The notes under the pieces are model-generated. The model saw nothing but the letters and a program-made list of their open reading frames with translations, was not told where the DNA came from and did not search any database. This document shows, one piece after another, positions 1-5,706 of a stretch of 30,401 nucleotides of DNA; position 1 is the stretch's first letter, and every line of letters begins with the position of its first letter. The DNA is taken from positions 1-30,401 of the forward strand of contig JAISLV010000038.1 in the NCBI GenBank assembly GCA_031277075.1, written 5' to 3'. A program made the position numbers and the translations under genes. Origin of the DNA: Endomicrobium sp. Lineage in GTDB: Bacteria; Elusimicrobiota; Endomicrobiia; Endomicrobiales; Endomicrobiaceae.

Positions 1-534
1 TTGCGGATTTTCATTTGGATTTTTTACAGTTGACTTCAAAGTGAACTTAAAACTTTTGTTTAACCCTTTGTAAGAAATATCAACAGTAATTTCGGCATTA
101 GCGTTGGAATAAAAAGAACTGCTTGCATTAAATCCTGTATCTGCGTATTTTGTTATGGCGGCATTATCCGATGAAAAAGTCCAAGTTGAATTTTGTATCG
201 TGTAATATGCGATATGGCCTGTCTTGTTATCTCTTAATCCGAAAACAAAAGAATATTTTGCGTTGCTGCCTAGTGTAAATTCTTGCGAACCGTCTGAAAA
301 ATAATACGAACCAAAACGCAGCTCATATATCTCGTAATCAACGAGACTCAAAGTTTCCGCGTTGTTTATCGTATCTTTTTCATCTTGCGCCATTGTGTCG
401 TTAGGAACTGTAGTATTAACAGTATTGCCATTTTGCTCATTGCGTATAATTTTGTTTTTATCGTCTTCAGAACAAGATACCATAAGTCCGCACAGAACAA
501 ACATACTTACTGCCGCCGTCAAAATCTTCTTCAT
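1..534 (-). CDS. Putative lipoprotein, C-terminus beyond the window edge
   Basis: The leftward reading frame is open from the ATG at 534 to base 1 (178 codons), so the 3' end lies outside the window. The N-terminus MKKILTAAVSMFVLCGLMVSC is a lipoprotein signal peptide ending in a lipobox-like MVSC, with the lipidated Cys at residue 21. An acidic, Asn/Thr-rich linker (about residues 22-60) follows. The rest is rich in Tyr, Phe, Ser and Thr with alternating hydrophobic residues, suggesting a beta-sandwich domain. A strong Shine-Dalgarno (AAAGGAGAG) lies 7 nt before the ATG and overlaps the stop codon of the upstream reading frame, so the two were probably co-transcribed. I do not recognise a specific family. 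The cell-envelope location is inferred from the signal and lipobox. Confidence 0.75.
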   Translation of the reverse strand, partial: MKKILTAAVSMFVLCGLMVSCSEDDKNKIIRNEQNGNTVNTTVPNDTMAQDEKDTINNAETLSLVDYEIYELRFGSYYFSDGSQEFTLGSNAKYSFVFGLRDNKTGHIAYYTIQNSTWTFSSDNAAITKYADTGFNASSSFYSNANAEITVDISYKGLNKSFKFTLKSTVKNPNENPQ

Positions 535-547
535 TTTAACTCTCCTT

Positions 548-1383
548 TCACATCAAATTAAATTTATATCCTGCGCTTAAGTTAAGGCTTTGCGCGCCTT
601 TTATCCTGTCGGAATCCGCCAAATAGAAGTTATACGAAATATCAACTATAAAATTGCTAATTTCAATGCCTGCGCCTAAGGATATTCTTGTTCCTGCATT
701 TGCATAACAATAAAAGTTTTTTGCTCTTGCGTTAAGAGAGGCAAAGGCGTTAAACATATTGCCTTTGTAATGATTATAATGCTCTGCGTTTCTATACATA
801 AACTCAAAGCCTGCCCCAATGCCAAAATGATTATTAAACCAATATGTCAAATCTGTTTCAAAACCATAGCCTGACGATTCAACAGACTTATTATCATAGT
901 AATCATAGTAGAAATCGGAATAATAGAAATACTCAACGCGTTCTGTGCCTTTCAAAACTATATTCGCTTTAATATCCAAATCAAGTTTTGATAATTTTCG
1001 CGTTCTTTTTTTGGCTAAAGATTCTATTCTATCTTTTGAATTATGAGCTTTTAAAGAAACATCCGGCTTTCTACTTCTAACGTTTTTGTATATTTTATGG
1101 CAAGAGCTGTTGCCTTATAAATATAAGTTTTTGCAATATATTGCCTGCCTGCAAAAATGTCGCTTTCATAGCTAAACTTGTCAAGCGTTGTATGGTCTTC
1201 TATTTCGTCAATGCGCACATTGATAATATCGTCGGCGTCAAGTTTTTGAGCTTCTTTCATAAGCATTTCATAAGTTATTTCAGAGCCGTTGTGTTCGCCG
1301 TTTATGTCTATTGTCACTTTAGACTCCACAAAAATTATCCCTTTGCTTTCAAAATCTTTAACAGGCGCAGGAACAACCCGCAA
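548..1383 (-). pseudogene. Frameshifted, 5'-truncated secreted protein gene with C-terminal beta-barrel-like part
   Basis: Two leftward frames look like one gene broken by a frameshift. The first (1383-1051) encodes GIIFVESKVTIDINGEHNGS, then ITYEMLMKEAQKLDADDIIN and ALAIKYTKTLEVES, a pattern I know from small secreted proteins of spirochaetes and relatives. It then runs into a TAA at 1051. The second frame is open from about 1113 and continues naturally as RKPDVSLKAHNSKDRIESLA, then an aromatic-rich outer-membrane-barrel-like part ending YKFNLM at 548. The second frame has no ATG, only a TTG at 979. The likely frameshift lies near 1065-1080. Upstream of 1383 the frame meets a stop with no ATG and no signal peptide, so the 5' end also seems lost. 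The TGA at 548-550 overlaps the ribosome-binding site of the next lipoprotein gene. Two tiny overlapping genes or a sequencing error are alternatives. Confidence 0.6.
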
Positions 1384-1723
1384 AAGAAAGACCTGCCGTG
1401 TATTTTATCAAGGGAAATTATTTGTAAAAATAAAAAAAACGAAAAAGAATTTTTCTTTTTCGTTATCCAAAAATATAGAATTTAATTGTTTTAAAACATA
1501 GTTAGAATATATGTGAGATAAGGGGGGGTGTTTAAGCGCTCCATCTTTGATAAAAGACGGAGTGAAATCGCCTTAAAAAGCAATGCCGAAAAAGTAAAAA
1601 ACGGAAATTTTTTCATCATAATAATAGTTGTATTTGAATTTGAAATGAAACAAATGTTAAATAACAATCAACGATACTTATTTAATGAAAATAATAAACA
1701 AAAGTCAAATTTTTTTCGCCTGA
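1384..1723. other. Intergenic stretch without a convincing gene
   Basis: This stretch lies between the DUF2971 gene and the truncated pseudogene. It holds an AT-rich terminator-like hairpin (1440-1462), a run of seven G at about 1524-1530, and a small imperfect hairpin formed by CTCCATCTTT and AAAGACGGAG at about 1540-1563. A 76-codon rightward frame starts with GTG at 1528, but it has no ribosome-binding site and a low-complexity composition. I see no RNA family I can name. Confidence 0.5.
1432..1462 (-). terminator. Possible intrinsic terminator, leftward
   Basis: A perfect 10-bp stem (CGAAAAAGAA / TTCTTTTTCG, 1440-1449 with 1453-1462) has a 3-nt loop. On the minus strand it is followed by eight T residues. 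The stem is AT-rich, so it may be weak. It would end transcription coming from the DUF2971 gene, some 260 bp past that gene's stop. Confidence 0.5.
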
Positions 1724-2668
1724 TTAACGCATTGAAATACTTGACTTATCAAGTTTAACCCCATCTCTATCTTTGAATTTCGCACCAAAAAGATTAAATG
1801 CTTTCTGATAAACTGTATAACCGTTTCTATACAAAAAAGTATGCAATCCCTGCTTTGCTAATTCACTTTCAACTCTCGGAGAACAACATATAGATTTAAT
1901 ATCTTTCTTTTTATCAAAAGTAGCCTCATAATACGGAACAAAAACACCATTTTTAATCCGATTCTTTATATTATTTTCAGAGTTGGGAATCCTTAGAATA
2001 AACCTATATTCTTTTTCATTAGAAAATGCTTCTTGCTTAAAAAACAATCTGAGTTTATCAATTTCACCTTTGATATAATTTCTAAAATTTAAAAAATCAT
2101 AAGACTTATTGCTGTTCAACTCTTTTATGAGGTTATTCAAAGTTTGTTTCTGTTTCTTTCTGTCATATATAATGCTTCCGTGAAATATATTGATTCCTTT
2201 ATCTTCTAATGATTTCAAAGATGTTAGAATTTCATTTACAGAGAAACCAATATTATATCCCTGATATTTATCATTCTTAATATAATAGTTCCACATAGAT
2301 ATAGAATCTCTATCTTTTGATGCACAGAAAACGTAATATCGATATGAATTCTTTAAAGATATATGACTTTTTGTTACATTTATTGACGGTTTAGTTATAG
2401 TCGGAAGAATAGCGCTATAAATTTGATACCTTTGACACTCCGTTAATATGTTCTTTAAACTGTGGCTTATAGCGTTTTTATTTAAGTTAACAACTTCGTC
2501 TAAAATATCTGACATATATGGCAAAAATTCTGCCTTGTCATCAAGAAATTGACAATCAGTAAATCGTATAGTTGAATGAGATAATATAGATTCCAATGCC
2601 TCTGGCGGAGAGTAATGGTAAATAATCTTTATTTGGTTGTTATTTCGTTTAGTTATACTCATTTCCAT
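1724..2668 (-). CDS. DUF2971 family protein
   Basis: The 314-residue product matches the DUF2971 pattern. It opens with YHYSPPEALESILSHSTIRF and a conserved FLDDKAEF (about residues 17-48). The middle has YYVFCASKDRDSISMWNYYI (about 110-130), the typical 'sees too few resources, W-Y' block. Near the C-terminus comes FKQEAFSNEKEYRFIL. The biochemical role of this family is not established; members often sit in accessory or defence regions. The gene is much more AT-rich than its neighbours and prefers TTA, AGA and ATA codons where neighbours use GCG and GGC, suggesting recent acquisition. It has its own -10 box (2698-2703). The start could be the ATG at 2668 or at 2662; ribosome-binding signals are weak for both. 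It is followed by about 340 bp of non-coding DNA. Confidence 0.75.
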   Translation of the reverse strand: MEMSITKRNNNQIKIIYHYSPPEALESILSHSTIRFTDCQFLDDKAEFLPYMSDILDEVVNLNKNAISHSLKNILTECQRYQIYSAILPTITKPSINVTKSHISLKNSYRYYVFCASKDRDSISMWNYYIKNDKYQGYNIGFSVNEILTSLKSLEDKGINIFHGSIIYDRKKQKQTLNNLIKELNSNKSYDFLNFRNYIKGEIDKLRLFFKQEAFSNEKEYRFILRIPNSENNIKNRIKNGVFVPYYEATFDKKKDIKSICCSPRVESELAKQGLHTFLYRNGYTVYQKAFNLFGAKFKDRDGVKLDKSSISMR

Positions 2669-2697
2669 ACCAACTCTTAAATTTACATATTGATATG

Positions 2698-2703
2698 ATT
2701 ATA
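2698..2703 (-). promoter_or_regulatory. -10 box for the DUF2971 gene
   Basis: On the minus strand this reads TATAAT preceded directly by TG, 29 nt upstream of the ATG at 2668. It lies inside the 56-bp gap after the radical SAM gene and just behind a run of seven T. I see no good -35 element. Confidence 0.45.
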
Positions 2704-2724
2704 CAAAAAAAGGGATTTCTGTTT

Positions 2725-4041
2725 TTAAGCGTTAATTGCTTTTTGCCAAACGTCAGCTTCTTCCATACATAAGTAGACTATACATTTGCTTTTTTTAGAT
2801 TGAATAATATCGTTTATGTATTTGTAAATTTCAATCCTTAAATCTTTTTCATATCTCAACTTATAATCTTTTCCTAACAGCAGCTCGCCGTTTAAAATAT
2901 CATTGTTTGGAAATCTGTTTTCCATAACGGTTTTTTGATTGGCGGGCATTCTTAAAGTCCCTAAGCTAATCCACTTTATCGTTTCGTTTGGAACAATATC
3001 AAAAATCATATCTACGGTTTCTTTGTATCCCTCTTTCCAGCCGTCGTAATATATTATAGGGTCAAAATGAAAAGCTGTTGAAAAACCCGCTTTTGCGCAG
3101 GTTTTGGCGGCGTCTAGCCTTTGTAAAATATCGGGCGTTTTAAATTCGTTTTCTCTCTGTATTTTTAAGGAATTAACGCTCCATGCCGCGACGATATTTT
3201 CTTGTCCGCCGCATTCAAGCAAATTGTCTACGTTGACGCTTTTAGTTTTAAACTCAAAAAACGCGCCGCGCTTTTTTTGAAAAAACCCGACGATGTTTTT
3301 AGAAAATTCAGTGATATGGTCAAAAACCAAAGAATCGGTAAATTCGCCGCTGCCTATTCTTTTATAATTGAAAAATCCCAGCGTTGAGACGGCGGTTTTA
3401 TCGTCTTGCAAATAGTCGGAAATATTGTAAGGTAAAACTATGCCCGCCGTATTTTGATAGGCTTGCAAAAAACAATAGCTGCATTCGTAAGGGCAGCCCA
3501 TACCTAAATTCATTATTGAATATCCGCAATTTACTACGGAACTTGTGCATGGGCAGGGTTTAAAAAAATCGTATTTTTCTTTTACTAAAAATAAATTATC
3601 ACAACGCGCGTTAAAGTCTTTAACGCTGAAAGTTTTGTTTTTTGCAAAAGATTTCAGAGATTCTATTTCAGTAAAAACCGCGTTTGCAAACAAACGTTTT
3701 GCGCGTTCAAAAACAAACGAATTTTCGGCTTCTTTTTCATAATAAACGTTTTTGGGGTAAAAGAGTTTGTCTGAGACGTCGGCTTTTAAAGATTCGTCAA
3801 TTTCAAGTTTAGGGAGATAAAAAGATTTTAAATCGGTTTTGCCGAAACTCTGCGGATAGCGCTGCGCAAGCAAATCCTGTTTCAATTTTTCGTATTTCGT
3901 TTCGCTTAGGCGGTTTAGAAATTCTTCGGGCGATATTTTTTTAATTTTTGATATTTCAAAAATCAGCCTTATAATTTCGCGCGACTTATTTATTCCAAAT
4001 TTTGGGAAGCGTTTTTCAAGCGCGTTTTTTAAATTGTCCAT
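2725..4041 (-). CDS. Radical SAM protein of the spore photoproduct lyase family
   Basis: The 438-residue protein carries the radical-SAM cluster motif CxxxCxxC in GCPYECSYCFLQAY (C183, C187, C190), preceded by CPCTSSVVNCGYSIMNLGMG. The C-terminal CIVYLCMEEADVWQKA is the other signature block of the spore photoproduct lyase (SplB) family. Family members use a [4Fe-4S] cluster and S-adenosylmethionine; the founding member repairs thymine dimers in spore DNA. At 438 residues it is longer than classical SplB (about 340), with roughly 100-150 extra N-terminal residues that I cannot assign. No sporulation gene is visible here, so direct repair of UV damage or another radical reaction is possible. 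The sequence just before the ATG (GAGACGCC) resembles the end of the local MITE and stands where a ribosome-binding site should be. It follows the phosphorylase-like gene by 82 bp. Confidence 0.85.
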   Translation of the reverse strand: MDNLKNALEKRFPKFGINKSREIIRLIFEISKIKKISPEEFLNRLSETKYEKLKQDLLAQRYPQSFGKTDLKSFYLPKLEIDESLKADVSDKLFYPKNVYYEKEAENSFVFERAKRLFANAVFTEIESLKSFAKNKTFSVKDFNARCDNLFLVKEKYDFFKPCPCTSSVVNCGYSIMNLGMGCPYECSYCFLQAYQNTAGIVLPYNISDYLQDDKTAVSTLGFFNYKRIGSGEFTDSLVFDHITEFSKNIVGFFQKKRGAFFEFKTKSVNVDNLLECGGQENIVAAWSVNSLKIQRENEFKTPDILQRLDAAKTCAKAGFSTAFHFDPIIYYDGWKEGYKETVDMIFDIVPNETIKWISLGTLRMPANQKTVMENRFPNNDILNGELLLGKDYKLRYEKDLRIEIYKYINDIIQSKKSKCIVYLCMEEADVWQKAINA

Positions 4042-4123
4042 TTGGCGTCTCTAAAAATTTTAAATGCGGCTTTGGCTAAATTCCGTAAAAGCTAAGCGCG
4101 ATTTTTATAAGCTATACGTTCGT

Positions 4124-4837
4124 CTAATAATTTAGGGCGTCTAAGATGAGAGCCGCCGCTTTTTTTCTTGCCGCGGCGATTTTTTGTCTTTCGCCGCTTT
4201 TTAATAAAACTCCTAAAGGCGTTTCAACGATGTCTGAAACGTAGAATAAACATAAAACGCCCGCGCCTATTTCGTTTGCCGCAGAAAATACGATTGAACT
4301 TTCCATATCAATAGCGCAAATGCCGTTTCGCTTAAAAAATTGCGTATAGTTTTGCTCTAATACGAGCGAACTTACGCACGCCGAATTTGTTTTTACGATT
4401 TTAGCCGTTTTGAATTTTTCGCAAAAAGCAGGAGTAAATTCCTTTGCGCCGTTTCGGCGCGAAAACTCCGCGCTGCCTGAAAACGCCGCCGTTTGCGAAA
4501 TCGTTCTATTTTTAAGCATATCCGTAAAACTTTCAAAATTATACGCTTTATCTATCGTCAATAAATCGCCTATATTGACGTTCCCGCAGCCTCCGCAGCC
4601 GCCAAACAAAATAATATTTTCGCACGAAGAGCCTTTTAAACGCAAAACGGCGTCGCCTGCAAGAAAATTATTTTTTAAAACGACGACAGTGGCGTTTTTA
4701 ATTTGCGCGGTTTTTACAAATAAGCCGTTTTTTGAAACGGAAGAAAATAAAGGCAAATCAAAACTCTGGCAGATAATGCAGGTTTTTTTTATTTCGTCCT
4801 TAGCGGCGGCAAAATAGCTTTTGAAGTCCATTAACAT
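4124..4837 (-). CDS. Nucleoside phosphorylase / nucleosidase-like protein
   Basis: The 237-residue protein has features of the PNP/UDP phosphorylase superfamily. These are a glycine-rich phosphate-loop-like segment ENIILFGGCGGCGNVNIGDL (about residues 73-92) and the substrate-binding block CAIDMESSIVFSAANEIG followed by YVSDIVETP (about 174-209), where MES and SD match the family's ME and SD residues. Such enzymes cleave the glycosidic bond of nucleosides with phosphate or water. The exact substrate cannot be read from the sequence; futalosine, methylthioadenosine or uridine are all possible. A cluster of Cys in GGCGGCG is unusual. A -10 box lies only 13 nt before the ATG at 4837, and no Shine-Dalgarno is visible, so the transcript may be nearly leaderless. 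Confidence 0.75.
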   Translation of the reverse strand: MLMDFKSYFAAAKDEIKKTCIICQSFDLPLFSSVSKNGLFVKTAQIKNATVVVLKNNFLAGDAVLRLKGSSCENIILFGGCGGCGNVNIGDLLTIDKAYNFESFTDMLKNRTISQTAAFSGSAEFSRRNGAKEFTPAFCEKFKTAKIVKTNSACVSSLVLEQNYTQFFKRNGICAIDMESSIVFSAANEIGAGVLCLFYVSDIVETPLGVLLKSGERQKIAAARKKAAALILDALNY

Positions 4838-4858
4838 ATTTTATAAAAATAGTATAAT
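4831..4858 (+). promoter_or_regulatory. Sigma-70-type promoter for the small membrane protein gene
   Basis: TTAACA (4831-4836) and TATAAT (4853-4858) are separated by 16 bp. The promoter reads rightward toward the gene at 4997 and overlaps the start codon of the divergent phosphorylase-like gene, so the two transcription units share this control region. Confidence 0.6.
4851..4856 (-). promoter_or_regulatory. -10 box for the phosphorylase-like gene
   Basis: On the minus strand this reads TATACT, ending 13 nt before the ATG at 4837. It overlaps the rightward -10 box almost completely, so polymerase could bind only one direction at a time. The -35 element is unclear. Confidence 0.4.
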
Positions 4859-4883
4859 AATTAAAATGAAATTCATTTAAAAA

Positions 4884-4986
4884 CGCGGCTAGGCAGCTAG
4901 GCAACGGCAACGGCGGATGTATGGACGCGTGGATGCATGGCGTGGCGGGAACGGCAAAGAACAAAGAATGCGGTTAGGCGGCTATT
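4884..4986 (+). repeat. 8-bp modular repeat, two clusters
   Basis: Units CGGCTAGG and CAGCTAGG (4886-4901) are followed by CAACGG CAACGG. A second cluster has CGGTTAGG and CGGCTATT (4971-4986), preceded by ACGGCAAAGAACAAAGAATG. The second cluster directly abuts the GGAGG ribosome-binding site of the gene at 4997. The same units occur at 5261, 19687, 21135, 23067 and 30109. Confidence 0.75.
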
Positions 4987-4996
4987 TGGAGGCTGT

Positions 4997-5233
4997 ATGC
5001 ATGACAGTAATAAATTGTGGATGTGGGCTGCGGTTTTTTTGGTTGTTTTAGGTTTGCTTGCAGGAATATTTTTTAGCGCGACGCCCGAAAAGATGACGCC
5101 CGTGATAGAAAAACGGAAAGCCTTAATGGAAAAGAGAAAAGAAGCGCGGCAGGCAAGAAACGCGCCCTCGCGCGACCGCGACGAAGCTCAGGCTCAGTCT
5201 GTAGTTGAAAAAGGGGACGTTTCTGCGGAATAA
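4997..5233 (+). CDS. Small single-pass membrane protein
   Basis: The start is placed at the ATG at 4997 because GGAGG lies 4 nt upstream; the longer frame beginning at 4937 runs through repeat sequence. The 78-residue product begins MHDSNKLWMWAAVFLVV, with one transmembrane helix at about residues 7-27. A highly charged tail follows, rich in Lys, Arg and Glu (about residues 34-65), that is probably helical. By the positive-inside rule the charged tail is likely cytoplasmic. I do not recognise a family. It has a promoter at 4831-4858 and repeat arrays on both sides. Confidence 0.6.
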   Translation: MHDSNKLWMWAAVFLVVLGLLAGIFFSATPEKMTPVIEKRKALMEKRKEARQARNAPSRDRDEAQAQSVVEKGDVSAE

Positions 5234-5459
5234 TTAGAAACGGCAAAAGAGCAAAAAACGCGGCTAAGCGGCTGGACGGCTAAGTAACGGCAACAGCCGG
5301 CGGCAATGGCAGACGCTGAACTTGTTTCATGGTCTGCCGTTTGTCTTTTAATGGCAAATTTAGGGCAATAACAGGCGACACGCAACTCCTCGCCCGCAGC
5401 CTTCTCCCGCAAGGGGATAGACAACGACGACGACTGAGCTTTTATTATAACTTACATCT
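5234..5459. other. Intergenic region filled with repeats
   Basis: No gene is visible. The 8-bp modular repeat (5261-5300) comes first. Next is a hairpin with arms GGCAGAC and GTCTGCC enclosing GCTGAACTTGTTTCATG (about 5308-5338); 15 nt of this matches, in opposite orientation, the hairpin at 21279-21299. The stretch ends with CTCCTCGCCCGCAGCCTT and CTCCCGCAAGGGGATAG, which resembles a degenerate double-hairpin repeat. Confidence 0.55.
5261..5300 (+). repeat. 8-bp modular repeat
   Basis: CGGCTAAG, CGGCTGGA and CGGCTAAG are consecutive (5261-5284), followed by TAACGGCAACAGCCGGCGGC. The array is preceded by ACGGCAAAAGAGCAAAAAA, the same lead-in seen at 21121 and 23130. Confidence 0.75.
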
Positions 5460-5639
5460 GAGCGTCTCTAAAAACCCTAACGCCAGTCCTTGCCTTGCGC
5501 CTTGAGAGACATTGTCTCTGCGGTATTTTGGCGTCAGAAAATTTGTCCGTCCTTGCTCTTAGGACGCCCTTCATTTTCTTCTTTGAACTGCCGTAAAATT
5601 TGCGGCAATTACGAACATTATAGGTTTTTAAAGACACCC
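5460..5639 (+). mobile_element. MITE-like element, copy 1 (180 bp)
   Basis: The inverted ends read GAGCGTCTCTAAAAACCCTA on the left, and the reverse complement of the right end reads GGGTGTCTTTAAAAACCTAT. The flanking 4-mers are ATCT and GTCT, an imperfect duplication. The interior has a small hairpin AGAGAC-ATT-GTCTCT and a near-palindrome around TGCCGTAAAATTTGCGGCA. It is the reverse complement of the element at 8417-8594, differing by scattered substitutions and small indels. It encodes no convincing protein and so would need a transposase supplied elsewhere. Confidence 0.75.
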
Positions 5640-5706
5640 GTCTGTTTGCCGCGTAGGCGGCAGCGATAATAACGGAGACGGCAAGGCGGGGGTTTGCAAG
5701 ACGGCG

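Noticed and set aside
1528..1758. 76-codon rightward frame starting with GTG
   Set aside because: No ribosome-binding site, Asn/Ile/Lys-rich low complexity, and its end overlaps the DUF2971 gene.
4044..4057. Further MITE copy before the radical SAM gene
   Set aside because: Only 14 bases (GGCGTCTCTAAAAA) match one end; no second end or core is present, so it may be chance or an old scar.
4937..4996. Longer N-terminus for the small membrane protein
   Set aside because: This part is repeat DNA with no ribosome-binding site; the ATG at 4997 has GGAGG in front.
5452..5637. Leftward frame within MITE copy 1
   Set aside because: It is entirely inside the repeat element and the corresponding frame is not kept in the other copies.
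5460..5639. Assigning the MITE to a named IS family
   Set aside because: Four-base duplications occur in several families and no transposase is in the window, so the family cannot be named.
5640..5706. Terminator of pcrA formed by TGCCGC/GCGGCA (5647-5662)
   Set aside because: The hairpin has no T run after it on the minus strand, so termination is not supported.
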